From the NCBI GenBank assembly GCA_040772005.1, contig JAXGYZ010000009.1:1-64000 (forward strand): DNA of 64,000 nt, read 5' to 3'. Shown in pieces: positions 45,847-54,021 of the stretch (position 1 is its first letter; each line of letters starts with the position of its first letter). The notes under the pieces were generated by a model, which searched no databases, was not told the origin of the DNA, and worked only from the letters and a program-made list of their open reading frames with translations. Made by a program: the position numbers and the translations under genes. Source of the stretch: MWBF01 sp040772005. GTDB lineage: Bacteria; Chloroflexota; Anaerolineae; CG2-30-64-16.

Positions 45847-47742
45847 TTACAGGTCGGCGGCCCACTCGATGCCCAGCGCGGCCAGCTTCTCGCGGGTCGG
45901 CATGGTCGTCTGCGGGTCCCAGCCCTTGATCTCGTACAGGTCAGTCAGCGCGCGGGTGAAGTCGTCTTTCGGATACGCCACGCCCGCCAGCGCACCGCCC
46001 TCCAGCGGCTCGAACAGCCGCGCGGGCAGCGTGTCATCTGCGCGACTGAACCCCTCCCGCACGTTGAAGATGCGCGCCAGGTTGGTCGCACGCTCGCCCG
46101 TCTGCAGCAGTTCCTCGACGGTCACGTCCCACCCTGTCGCGGCATGGACGACACCCACCACTTCGTCCACCGAGATAAATGACCGGGGGGCCGGGCCGAA
46201 GTAGCACAGCCCGACGACGCGCTCCAGGCTGCTCCAGTTTTCGAGCAGCGCGTAGGCCGCAACCTTCTTGCGGCTCAGGTCGCGCGCGGCCAGCGGCTCG
46301 CGGATGCCGAGCGGCATCGCGCCCTTGAAGCCAGCCGACTCAGGGTTCACCAGTGTCGTGTCATGGAACGCGGTCAGGTGATCCGCGCCGGTCTCGGAGA
46401 CGGCGTAGCCCAGCCCCACGCCCACCTTGCCCCGCGGGTCGTGCATGGGCAGTTCCTGGCCCTTGACCTCGATGGCAAAGTAGCGCGCGTCGCCGCCGAT
46501 GACCTCCGCGGCGCGCCGCGAGCCCTCGGCCAGCAGGTTGCCGATGCCCTCGCGCCGCGCGATGAGTTCCACGCAGCGCACCATCGCCTCCGCATTGCCA
46601 AACCGTAGGTCCAGCCCGCCGGTGTCCTCCAGCCCGATCAGCTCATGCTCGAAGCACTCCATCGCAAAGGCAATCGTCGCGCTGGTTGAGATGGCATCCA
46701 GCGTGTAGCGGTTGCACAGCTCGTTCGCCTTGGCGACGGCCTGCAGGTCATCCACCATGCAGTTCGACCCGAACCCGGCCACCGCCTCATATTCCGGCCC
46801 GCCGTATGCGCTGCTGACCTGGTAGCGGTCATCGACGCCAACCTCGCGCTTGCAGCGCACCGCGCACGCATAGCAACTACGCCGCGCGGTCAGGATCTCC
46901 CGCTCATAGGCCTCCCAACGGAGGTTGTCTGCGCCCTCGAACGCGCCGCTGCGGAAGTTGCGCGTGGGCAGGATGCCTGCAGCATTCAGCCCGGCGGTGA
47001 GGCCCGGCGTGCCCTTCTCCTGCAGATCCCAGCTTTGCGGGTGCTGCTTGACCAGCTTCGCCAGCCGCTTGCCGAGGCCCGCGACGTCTTCGGGGTCGCG
47101 CGCAAGGCTCAGATACTTGCCCGAGCCGCGCACCGCGATGGCCTTGAGCCGCTTGGACCCCATCACCGCGCCCATCCCCGTCCGCCCGTTGAAGTGGCGC
47201 AGGTCGTTGGTCAGCGCAGCGAAGCGCACGAGGTTCTCACCGCCCAGCCCGATCTGCAGGACGCGGGTCAACTTGTCGTCCAACTCGGTTCGGATGGTCG
47301 CCTGGGCCTCTTCCGGCTCGCGGCCCCACAGGTGGCGCGCGTCGCGCAGTTCAGCCCGGTCGTCCTGGATGGACAGGTAGACCGGCTCCGCGGCCTGCCC
47401 GGTCACGACGATGGCTTCCCAGCCGGCCATCTTGAGCTCCGGGCCCCAGAAGCCGCCTGCCTCCGACTCTCCATACGCGCCCGTCAGCGGGGAGCGCGCG
47501 GCCGCGGTGAAGCGAGTGGCGGTCGAGAAGGGCGCGCCGGTGAGCAGCCCGTTTGCCAGGACCAGGACGTTGTCGGGGCCGAGCGGGTCCGCGCCCTGCG
47601 GCATGTGCCTGAGCAGGAGATACGCGGCCAGGGCGCGACCGCCCGGATAAAGCCGGTAGTCCGCCTCGCTGATGGTCTCGGTGTGCAGGCTGCCGGTCGT
47701 CAGGTCAACGTACAGAATCTTGCCGGTGAAACCGTAGGTCAT
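45847..47742 (-). CDS. Aldehyde:ferredoxin oxidoreductase (tungsten/molybdenum pterin enzyme)
   Basis: 631 residues, full family length. The N-terminal domain binds the bis-pterin (GKILYVDLTTGSLH, PGGRALAAYLL, SGGFWGPELK-like ESEAGGFWGPELK). NGRTGMGAVMGSK is conserved. The [4Fe-4S] ligands lie in SCYACAVRCKR with the last Cys in GLCYFG. It oxidises aldehydes to acids and reduces ferredoxin, in anaerobic metabolism. First gene of a minus-strand operon with a MoaD-like carrier, LarA, a hydrolase and an MFS transporter. The ferredoxin at 41586 and Mop protein at 35523 are possible partners. Confidence 0.93.
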   Translation of the reverse strand: MTYGFTGKILYVDLTTGSLHTETISEADYRLYPGGRALAAYLLLRHMPQGADPLGPDNVLVLANGLLTGAPFSTATRFTAAARSPLTGAYGESEAGGFWGPELKMAGWEAIVVTGQAAEPVYLSIQDDRAELRDARHLWGREPEEAQATIRTELDDKLTRVLQIGLGGENLVRFAALTNDLRHFNGRTGMGAVMGSKRLKAIAVRGSGKYLSLARDPEDVAGLGKRLAKLVKQHPQSWDLQEKGTPGLTAGLNAAGILPTRNFRSGAFEGADNLRWEAYEREILTARRSCYACAVRCKREVGVDDRYQVSSAYGGPEYEAVAGFGSNCMVDDLQAVAKANELCNRYTLDAISTSATIAFAMECFEHELIGLEDTGGLDLRFGNAEAMVRCVELIARREGIGNLLAEGSRRAAEVIGGDARYFAIEVKGQELPMHDPRGKVGVGLGYAVSETGADHLTAFHDTTLVNPESAGFKGAMPLGIREPLAARDLSRKKVAAYALLENWSSLERVVGLCYFGPAPRSFISVDEVVGVVHAATGWDVTVEELLQTGERATNLARIFNVREGFSRADDTLPARLFEPLEGGALAGVAYPKDDFTRALTDLYEIKGWDPQTTMPTREKLAALGIEWAADL

Positions 47743-47797
47743 AGCATCATCTCAGTTCATAGAATGAGACGTAGTTTACCACATTCCGCCCCTTTTC

Positions 47798-48793
47798 CTA
47801 GCCCCAGCCTTCCGCGGCCACCTGCGCGGCGAAACGCGCGTTGGCCGCGCGCAGCGCGCTCTCCGATTCGATGCCGCGCGCAAGCGCCCAGCCGACGAGG
47901 CTGAAGAGCGCATCGCCCAACATCTCCGGCGTGACCTCCGCGTCAGGCGAAAGCGCGGCCAGCGCGGCCCAGGGCTCGGCATCAGGCGTGTGCGGGCGGA
48001 GCCGCGACATGCGGTCGAGATAGGACTCGGCCTGGGCCAGCGCGGGCAGCCCCGCGGGGACGCCTGCGAGAGGCGAACGCTGCTTCTCACCATTCTGTGC
48101 GCGCTCCGCCGCCTTGATCGCCTCCCAGTTCGCGAGCACTTCGTCCGTACCGCTGACCACCTCATCGCCAAAGACATGGGGATGGCGGCGGATGAGCTTC
48201 GTAACGATCCGGTCGATCACGTCGGGCAGGAGGAACAGGCCTTCCTCTGCGGCAATCTGCGCCTGGAGCGCCACCTGGAGCAGCAGGTCGCCCTGCTCTT
48301 CCAGAACCTTATGCGGGTTGCCGCTGTCCAGCGCGGCCAGCAGCTCGTAACTTTCCTCCAGCAGCGAAGCACGCAGCTTGTCCCACGTCAGCGCGCGGTC
48401 CCACGGGCAACCGTCCGGCGCGCGCAGCCGCGCAGCGACGTTCTGCAACGCCTCGTAGGTGGCCGCCATGTCGCGCAGGGGCAGGAAGATGTTCAGGGAG
48501 GCATCGCCTATGCCCGACGCATCCTCCGCGAGCGCAGCCAACGTTGTCGTCTGCCGCTGCCCGTCGAGCAGCAGCACGGCAGGATGCTCGGATGGATAGG
48601 CTTGCAGCAGGACAGCCGCCAGCCGGGGCAGTTGCGGTCTCGTCGCGGCCAGCACCAGGACGGGCTGGGCCGGGTCGAGCTGCGGATAGTGCTGTCCGGC
48701 CAGGGTCGCGGCATCGAATAGTTGCAGGGTCGCCAGTTGCGGCGCAGCGAGCTGCTGCAGCGCCGTGCTGACATCAGCGGGCGTAAATGGCAT
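47798..48793 (-). CDS. mazG: MazG-family nucleotide pyrophosphohydrolase with N-terminal extension
   Basis: 331 residues. Residues about 115-240 form a MazG domain with LRAPDGCPWDRALTWDKLRA, EESYELLAAL and EEQGDLLLQVALQAQ, supplying the Glu/Asp metal ligands; HPHVFGDE follows. The N-terminal 110 residues look like the remnant of the tetrapyrrole-methylase domain found in YabN-type fusions, but without its start. It removes pyrophosphate from (d)NTPs. A second weaker MazG-like helical stretch occupies the C-terminus. Confidence 0.9.
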   Translation of the reverse strand: MPFTPADVSTALQQLAAPQLATLQLFDAATLAGQHYPQLDPAQPVLVLAATRPQLPRLAAVLLQAYPSEHPAVLLLDGQRQTTTLAALAEDASGIGDASLNIFLPLRDMAATYEALQNVAARLRAPDGCPWDRALTWDKLRASLLEESYELLAALDSGNPHKVLEEQGDLLLQVALQAQIAAEEGLFLLPDVIDRIVTKLIRRHPHVFGDEVVSGTDEVLANWEAIKAAERAQNGEKQRSPLAGVPAGLPALAQAESYLDRMSRLRPHTPDAEPWAALAALSPDAEVTPEMLGDALFSLVGWALARGIESESALRAANARFAAQVAAEGWG

Positions 48794-48830
48794 GGATTAC
48801 CTCCGGTGCGATTATAGCCGGGCTGCGGCT

Positions 48831-48896
48831 TTGGGCGAAATAGGCTCGCTGTGCTATATTCCGCCGCGCCAATCATGTCGCGGCATGATTGGCGCG
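48831..48896 (+). promoter_or_regulatory. Promoter and perfect palindrome upstream of the aldo-keto reductase
   Basis: TTGGGC (48831-48836) and TATATT (48855-48860), 18-nt spacer, followed by a perfect 13-bp inverted repeat (48865-48877 with 48884-48896; half-site GCGCCAATCATG). Its place just downstream of the -10 suits a repressor operator. Confidence 0.6.
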
Positions 48897-48923
48897 GTCA
48901 TCGCCGTCTTGAGGTTCATCGCC

Positions 48924-49910
48924 ATGCCCGACCCGCATCTGCTCATCCACCGACCCATCGGCCGTACCGGCCTGACTGCCCCCGCGCTCAGCTTCGGCGC
49001 GGCTCCGCTCGGCACGTTGAGCTATCTCAACAGCGTCGATTCCGATGCGGAAGCCGTCGAGGCCATCCGGCACGCGCTCGACGCAGGCATCTCCCTGTTC
49101 GACACCGCGCCCTCGTATGGCGAAGGGACGAGCGAGCGGCGCCTCGGCCTGGCGTTGAGCGACGTACCGCGCGATAGGTACGTGCTGGAGACGAAGGTCG
49201 TCAGCCGGATGGCGGACGTTCTGCCGGACTACAGCCGCGATGGCGTGCTGCGCAGCCTCGCAGAGAGCCTGGACCGGCTGCGTCTCGACCGGATCGACAT
49301 TGCGTTGATGCACGATCCGGAGCAGCACTACCGGGAGGCGCTGAACATCGTCTATCCTGTGCTCGCAGAGCTGCGCAGGCAGGGCGCGCTGCGGGCCATC
49401 GGCATCGGCATCATGAACCAGTGGCGCACGCTGATGGACTTCGCCCGCGATGCGGACTTCGATTGCTTCCTGCTGGCCGGGCGCTATCACCTGTTGGAGC
49501 AGGATGCGCTGCCCTTCCTGGATATGTGTCACGCGCGCGGGATTGCCGTGCTGCTCGGCGCGGTCTACGCAACGGGTATCCTCGCGACCGGCGCGGTGCC
49601 GGGCGCGCGCTACGAATACCGTGAAGCACCGCCGCCTGTCCTGGAGCGCGTGCGCCGCATCGAGACCATCTGCGCGGCGCACCGCGTCCCGCTCAACGCG
49701 GCCGCGCTCCAGTTTCCGCTGGCCCACCCGGCCGTGACATCGCTCGTGGTCGGCATGCAGCGGCCCGCGGAGGTGGACGCCAACCTCGCCGCGCTCGCCC
49801 ATCCCATCCCCGCCGCGCTGTGGGCGGACCTGCGCACCGCGGGCCTGCTGGATGAACGCGCGCCTTTGCCGGGGTCCGCCTACCGCGTGAACAACGTGCC
49901 CCGCACGTAG
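48924..49910 (+). CDS. Aldo-keto reductase (sugar 1-dehydrogenase type)
   Basis: 328 residues from ATG 48924 with GAGG upstream. IGRTGLTAPALSFGAAPLG and LFDTAPSYGEG give the catalytic Asp and Tyr; ETKV gives Lys; IDIALMHDPE gives His. The closest pattern is the D-threo-aldose/L-fucose 1-dehydrogenase group, which oxidises a deoxy-sugar to its lactone. It faces a GH-epimerase-SDR operon and overlaps the SDR gene tail to tail by 31 nt, supporting one sugar pathway. Confidence 0.88.
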   Translation: MPDPHLLIHRPIGRTGLTAPALSFGAAPLGTLSYLNSVDSDAEAVEAIRHALDAGISLFDTAPSYGEGTSERRLGLALSDVPRDRYVLETKVVSRMADVLPDYSRDGVLRSLAESLDRLRLDRIDIALMHDPEQHYREALNIVYPVLAELRRQGALRAIGIGIMNQWRTLMDFARDADFDCFLLAGRYHLLEQDALPFLDMCHARGIAVLLGAVYATGILATGAVPGARYEYREAPPPVLERVRRIETICAAHRVPLNAAALQFPLAHPAVTSLVVGMQRPAEVDANLAALAHPIPAALWADLRTAGLLDERAPLPGSAYRVNNVPRT

Positions 49911-50626
49911 TCCGCTTCGTCGCTCGCCAGGAACGCCAGCACGCGGGCAAGCCCGTCCGGGCTGCCCATCTCCTGCCGCGCCCGCGCCACCGCGGCCTCC
50001 GGATCGCGGCCCTCCCGCACGGCCTGCGCGGCCACCACGCTGAGCTTCATCGCCGTTACGATCTCGCCGGGGCAGATGACGTTGACGCGCACCCCGCGCG
50101 GGGCGAGCCGCGCAGCCAGGGTCATCCCCAGCCCGTTGACGCCGCCCTTGCTCGTCCCGTAGGCCAGCGACGAGCTTGGACCGCTGACGCCTGCGCCGGA
50201 CGCAATCAGAAGCATCACGCCATGCCCGCCGGTGGCGAGCAGGGGCGTGGCATACTTCGCACAGAGGAACGTGCCCTTGACGTTGATGTCGATCACCGAC
50301 GTGAACTCGTCCAGGGTCATTTCCTCCGGCTGCAGGAAGGCGCCCTTCAACACGCCCGCCGCGCAGATGAGCACGTCGAGCTTGCCGTGGCGCTGGCCCA
50401 GCCCGGCCATTAACACCCGTACCTGAGCCTCGTCTGCGACATCCACCTCCGCAAACCGCGCCCGGCCGCCCGCGGCGCGAATCTCCGCGGCAACCTGTTC
50501 GCCGGCCTCGCGATTCAGGTCCACGATCTCCACTGCCGCCCCGCGCGCGGCGCACAGCCGCGCGGTCGCCGCGCCGATGCCCTGCGCGCCGCCGGTAATC
50601 AGTATGGTTTTGCCTTGCAGGTCCAT
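49880..50626 (-). CDS. Short-chain dehydrogenase/reductase
   Basis: 248 residues. TGGAQGIGAATA binds NAD(P); the catalytic set is Asn (DINVKG), Ser (LIASGAG...), Tyr and Lys (AYGTSKGG); VNVICPGEI is typical. ATG 50626 (MDLQGK) with AAAGGA upstream is preferred over a longer frame. Possible role: oxidation of a 2-keto-3-deoxy sugar acid, given the sugar genes around it. Last gene of a minus-strand operon; a GAGTAA repeat lies just before it. Confidence 0.9.
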   Translation of the reverse strand: MDLQGKTILITGGAQGIGAATARLCAARGAAVEIVDLNREAGEQVAAEIRAAGGRARFAEVDVADEAQVRVLMAGLGQRHGKLDVLICAAGVLKGAFLQPEEMTLDEFTSVIDINVKGTFLCAKYATPLLATGGHGVMLLIASGAGVSGPSSSLAYGTSKGGVNGLGMTLAARLAPRGVRVNVICPGEIVTAMKLSVVAAQAVREGRDPEAAVARARQEMGSPDGLARVLAFLASDEADYVRGTLFTR

Positions 50627-50657
50627 TAGCGTCCTTTCTGGCCGCACGGGAGGTGCG

Positions 50658-50690
50658 GAATGAGTGACGAGTAATGAGTAACGAGTAAAC
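50658..50690. repeat. GAGTAACGAGTAA repeat, copy 2
   Basis: GAATGAGTGACGAGTAATGA and GTAACGAGTAAAC lie in the 114-nt gap between the epimerase and SDR genes, again inside an apparent operon. Confidence 0.75.
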
Positions 50691-50740
50691 CCTGATGCGG
50701 ATGCTCGCTTTGTCCTCTGAGTTCTCTGTGGCTCAGATAC

Positions 50741-51604
50741 TCACGTGCGAATGGTGATGCCGAGTTGCGCGGCCTTCGCGCGCACGAACTGTGCGGCGCG
50801 CGGGACGAGGCTCTCCGGCAGGTGCTCCACGATGGCGTACCCATCCGGCAGCAGCGCCTCGAAGCCGGTCAGCGTCCGGTTCCAATCGAGGATACCGTCG
50901 CCGGGCACGGTCTCGCTGATGTGGACAACGTGCCGGTCCTCGATATAAACATCCTTCAGATGCGCGGCCGCGAAGTACGGGCCAAGCTGATCGAACAGGT
51001 CATCCAGCAGCCGGCGGTTATTGAACGCGGTCTGGATGTCGGGGATGAAGTTGACCGCATCGAAGTTGGCTTTGATCCACGGCGAGCCCACTCGTTCGAT
51101 GATCCGCCGCACCCGGGTTGGGCTGTCCAAGATGGTCGTGACGTGACACTCCAGACAGACCGGCACGCCATACGTCTCGCACGCGGGCACGGTCTCCTGC
51201 AGCGTCCGGATGAGCCGGTCTTCCGTCGCCGCGATATGGTTGTCGGGATGGGGCCAGTACGAGCCGCGCGGGTTGAGGCTGCCGGCCCCGGTCAGCACCA
51301 TGCCCGCCCCCAGGTCCGCGGCCACGCGCACCGCATGGCGCAAGGTCTGGACCGCGCCGCGGCGCACGGTCTCATCCGGCGCGATCAACGGCTGCTGCCA
51401 GCCCCAGGATTGGACGACGCGGATGCCGTGATCGGCCAGCACATCGCGGACGCGGTGCAACTCGGCAGCGGGGAACGTCGCTGCGCTGCCAAGGAAATGG
51501 GTGACGACGCCCGTAAAGCCCATGCCCGCGATGCGGGCGGCGAGCTGATCGTTGACTTCGGCGGTGTCCCGTGTGACCGGGCCGCCGGAAACGCCCAAGC
51601 GCAT
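50741..51604 (-). CDS. Sugar phosphate isomerase/epimerase-like TIM barrel
   Basis: 287 residues of the xylose isomerase-like AP endonuclease-2 fold. CLECHVTT, IKANFDAVNF, AAHLKDVYIED and VPGDGILDW carry the Glu/Asp/His metal ligands in the usual order. Members interconvert keto-sugars or hydroxypyruvate-type substrates, or act as sugar-acid dehydratases. It follows the glycosidase gene by 16 nt. Confidence 0.85.
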   Translation of the reverse strand: MRLGVSGGPVTRDTAEVNDQLAARIAGMGFTGVVTHFLGSAATFPAAELHRVRDVLADHGIRVVQSWGWQQPLIAPDETVRRGAVQTLRHAVRVAADLGAGMVLTGAGSLNPRGSYWPHPDNHIAATEDRLIRTLQETVPACETYGVPVCLECHVTTILDSPTRVRRIIERVGSPWIKANFDAVNFIPDIQTAFNNRRLLDDLFDQLGPYFAAAHLKDVYIEDRHVVHISETVPGDGILDWNRTLTGFEALLPDGYAIVEHLPESLVPRAAQFVRAKAAQLGITIRT

Positions 51605-51620
51605 GAAAGACCTCCTGTAC

Positions 51621-53582
51621 TTAGCGCACCACTATCGCCGTGTGGATATCCACCCGCGGCACGCGGATTTCGAGCACGCCGTCGGCATACTGCCAGGTCA
51701 CGGCGGGGTCCGCCGGGACCGCGACCACGGACTGCGGAGCCGAGTCCCGCTTGACGCGCAACGTCACGTCGTTGACCGGCAGCAGTTCCTCGACAATCAC
51801 CCGCCGCGGGGAGAGCGTCTCGGCCGCGCCCCGGTTGATGAGATTGAGCACCAGTTCCGCGCCGCGGCGGCGCTGCACCAGCTCCAGACGCGGAGATGTC
51901 GTGAGCGTCACTTGCCAGGGCAGCGCCGCACGTTCGACCAGCCCCGCGATGAACCGGCGGAGCAGCGGATAGTGTCCCAGGTAGTAGTCGCGGAACAGCG
52001 GCCCGTGCACCGCAATGACCGCGCCTGCGCCCACGCGCCGGCACGTCACCACAGGATCGGTAGTGATATCCTTGCCCGGCTCCTGCTGGGACATGCGGTA
52101 GGCCCACACCTCCGTGCCCGCGGCGGGCGTGACGCGTTGCCAGCCGGACGACACGGGCACAGCACGGTCATCTACCGGCAGGAAGACGCGGCCGGTGATC
52201 GGCTCGCTCTCCGGTGCGACGCCGACGAGTCCGGGGCACTCCGTGGCCAGATGCGCGCCGCTCAACAGGACGCAGCCGCCCGCCCGCGCATGTGCTTCGA
52301 GCGCGGCGGTCATCTCCGGGGTGAAGCGCGTCTGCTCCGGCAGGACGACCAGCAGATAGTCGGACAGGTGCGCGAGTGCGGCTTCCTCGGTCAGCACGTC
52401 CGTCGAGCGGCCTGTCTCCAGCAGCGCGTGCAGCGCGCCTTCGACCGGCTGGACGACCTCCCCATAGTTGAAAAGCGGATGGTTGTGCGCGTAATAGTGG
52501 GCGGTCAGGTAGAGCACCGCGGCCTGCGAGGCGGTGGCCGTACCGAAGCAGGCATCCCGCCGCGCGCGGCAGAACGCTGCGACCTCGGCCATCGTGTCCT
52601 GGTGCCAGCCCGTCAGCCAACCGCTCCGCTGCGGCGTGTTGTAGATCATGACCGCGCCGCCCAGCGCGACCACCTCCGACACTTCCTGGCACAGATGCAC
52701 CGCGGGCTTCATCACCCACGGCGGGTCGGATTGCATCGTGCCGGTCTTGGTGAAGCCCCAGGCCATCAGGTCCCAGCTCAGGCCCGCATCCCGCCGGCGG
52801 CCGTCGAGCACGCGACCCTCGACTGCCGCGCTGTCTGCGCCCCATGACCAGGCAAAGTCGCCGCTGAGGTAGTCCACCGGCGCGGCGACCGGATCCGGCT
52901 GGCGGACAGTGTACATCCAGTTCGAACAGATCAGGCAGCCCGGCTTCGCCGCGTGGACTGCCTCCGCATAGTGCGTCACATGCTCGACAAACAGGTCACG
53001 GTGGAACGCGAGCCACGTCTCCCAGCCCGGCTCGCCGGCCTGCGACGGGATGGCCGTCTCGCCGGTGCGCCGGGTGTACTCTGCGCGGCAGCGCTCGCAC
53101 CAGCACGGCTTGGAGGCCCAGTTCTCGCCGTCCACCCAGAAGCCGTCCACGTCGTACTTGCGGATAATCTCCAGCATCTGCGGGATCATCAGCCCGTCGT
53201 CGTACCCGCCCAGGCGGCAGGTCATGTCGTGATCGGGCTGCCCTTCCGCGTCCAGCCGCGCCCACTCCGGGTGGAGCTCCAGCGCGCGCGAGTCCCAGAC
53301 GCCGGAGTAGTGCATCCCCAGCTTGATGCCCAGCTCGGCCGTGACATCGCGGTGGATGCGCAGCGCGTCCTTGACGACGCCGGGAGAGGCCGTGCCTACC
53401 TCGGTCGGCCAGCTCGTGTAGCCCGGATGCCCCTTGCAGTCGGCCTGGATCCAATCGGGGCGGACGCGCAGGAGTTGCTCGCGCAGACCCTCGTGCGTCA
53501 GCTCGCGGCCCAGCTCGGTATCGTGCGCGTTGGCGTGCAAGTCGTAATGAATGCCGAAGAAAACGTGATCGTGCCAGTTCAT
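51621..53582 (-). CDS. Alpha-L-fucosidase/GHL6-like glycoside hydrolase
   Basis: 653 residues without signal peptide. The N-terminal barrel resembles the hypothetical glycosyl hydrolase 6 group: FFGIHYDLHANAHD, QADCKGHPGYTSWPTEVG, GMHYSGVWDSRA, and VDGFWVDGENW with a likely catalytic Asp. A CWCERC motif follows, unusual but typical of this group. The C-terminal third is a glutamine amidotransferase-like (beta-galactosidase trimerisation) domain plus a small beta domain. First gene of an operon with an epimerase and SDR. Sugar specificity is inferred only from neighbours. Confidence 0.78.
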   Translation of the reverse strand: MNWHDHVFFGIHYDLHANAHDTELGRELTHEGLREQLLRVRPDWIQADCKGHPGYTSWPTEVGTASPGVVKDALRIHRDVTAELGIKLGMHYSGVWDSRALELHPEWARLDAEGQPDHDMTCRLGGYDDGLMIPQMLEIIRKYDVDGFWVDGENWASKPCWCERCRAEYTRRTGETAIPSQAGEPGWETWLAFHRDLFVEHVTHYAEAVHAAKPGCLICSNWMYTVRQPDPVAAPVDYLSGDFAWSWGADSAAVEGRVLDGRRRDAGLSWDLMAWGFTKTGTMQSDPPWVMKPAVHLCQEVSEVVALGGAVMIYNTPQRSGWLTGWHQDTMAEVAAFCRARRDACFGTATASQAAVLYLTAHYYAHNHPLFNYGEVVQPVEGALHALLETGRSTDVLTEEAALAHLSDYLLVVLPEQTRFTPEMTAALEAHARAGGCVLLSGAHLATECPGLVGVAPESEPITGRVFLPVDDRAVPVSSGWQRVTPAAGTEVWAYRMSQQEPGKDITTDPVVTCRRVGAGAVIAVHGPLFRDYYLGHYPLLRRFIAGLVERAALPWQVTLTTSPRLELVQRRRGAELVLNLINRGAAETLSPRRVIVEELLPVNDVTLRVKRDSAPQSVVAVPADPAVTWQYADGVLEIRVPRVDIHTAIVVR

Positions 53583-53711
53583 GGTGGCTCCTTGGGTGCT
53601 GCGTTGCAGGCGAGGTGTCAGAAGTGCAGCACGATTGTAGGGCGTGCGCGGGCTGCGGTCAAGTTGGCAGATTGGTCGGGGCGCGTTTCATACTGGGGGC
53701 GAACGCGGCCA

Positions 53712-53822
53712 GCGCGCATACGCGAATGGCGCTGCGGCGCTGGGCACGGATACCCGAATATCCCGCCGCGGCGCACACGCTTCGCGTATTCGTGGCGCGC
53801 CAGCGCATTCGTTTATCCGCGA
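53712..53822. repeat. Large imperfect palindrome
   Basis: GCATACGCGAATGGCGCTG on the left is mirrored by the complement of the CAGCGCATTCGTTTATCC region on the right, with inner GATACCCGAA/TTCGCGTATTC arms. The stretch 53583-53868 between the glycosidase and the his promoter holds nothing else I can identify. Confidence 0.6.
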
Positions 53823-53868
53823 TGGCCGCGCCCCCAACGTGAAATGCACCCGATTGGTCGCGGCAATT

Positions 53869-53897
53869 TTGACACGCTCACATGCCTGTGCTAAACT
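53869..53897 (+). promoter_or_regulatory. Histidine operon promoter
   Basis: TTGACA (53869-53874), exactly 17 nt, TAAACT (53892-53897). The predicted start is about 53904, the A of the leader peptide ATG, so the mRNA may be leaderless. Confidence 0.75.
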
Positions 53898-53903
53898 CGG
53901 CCC

Positions 53904-53954
53904 ATGTTTCTGAACAGCCATCATCATCGCAGACGGGGCGGGCGCACGGCATAG
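53904..53954 (+). CDS. hisL: His operon leader peptide
   Basis: A 16-codon frame, MFLNSHHHRRRGGRTA, with three successive CAT His codons followed by three Arg codons. It lies between the his promoter and a hairpin-plus-U-run terminator, 67 nt before hisZ. In enterobacteria, ribosome stalling at leader His codons controls such a terminator. The His run here is shorter (3 instead of 7). No ribosome site is seen; translation from a leaderless AUG is likely. Too short to find by composition, so support rests on content and position. Confidence 0.75.
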   Translation: MFLNSHHHRRRGGRTA

Positions 53955-54010
53955 CCGGCGTCTCATTTGCGCTTGCCCCCAAGGACTGGTTGCACAACCA
54001 GTCCTTTTTT
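53931..54010 (+). promoter_or_regulatory. Histidine attenuator with competing stems
   Basis: Terminator: AAGGACTGGTT (53981-53991) with AACCAGTCCTT (53996-54006), then TTTT. Upstream, AGACG (53931-53935) can pair with CGTCT (53959-53963), or GGGGC (53935-53939) and GCGCA (53942-53946) with TGCGC (53968-53972) and GCCCC (53975-53979). The two pairings exclude each other and start right after the His codons. Confidence 0.7.
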
Positions 54011-54021
54011 GTTAATCGGGA

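Noticed and set aside
47798..48793. MazG as a substitute for the absent HisE
   Set aside because: Same broad superfamily, but the motifs are those of MazG and it lies far from the his genes on the other strand.
48873..50555. A 560-residue minus-strand frame covering the aldo-keto reductase and part of the SDR
   Set aside because: Both underlying genes have full catalytic motifs in other frames; this one is Arg/Gly-rich shadow.
51552..52847. A 431-residue plus-strand frame opposite the glycosidase
   Set aside because: Composition typical of antisense GC-rich DNA; no motif or start signal.
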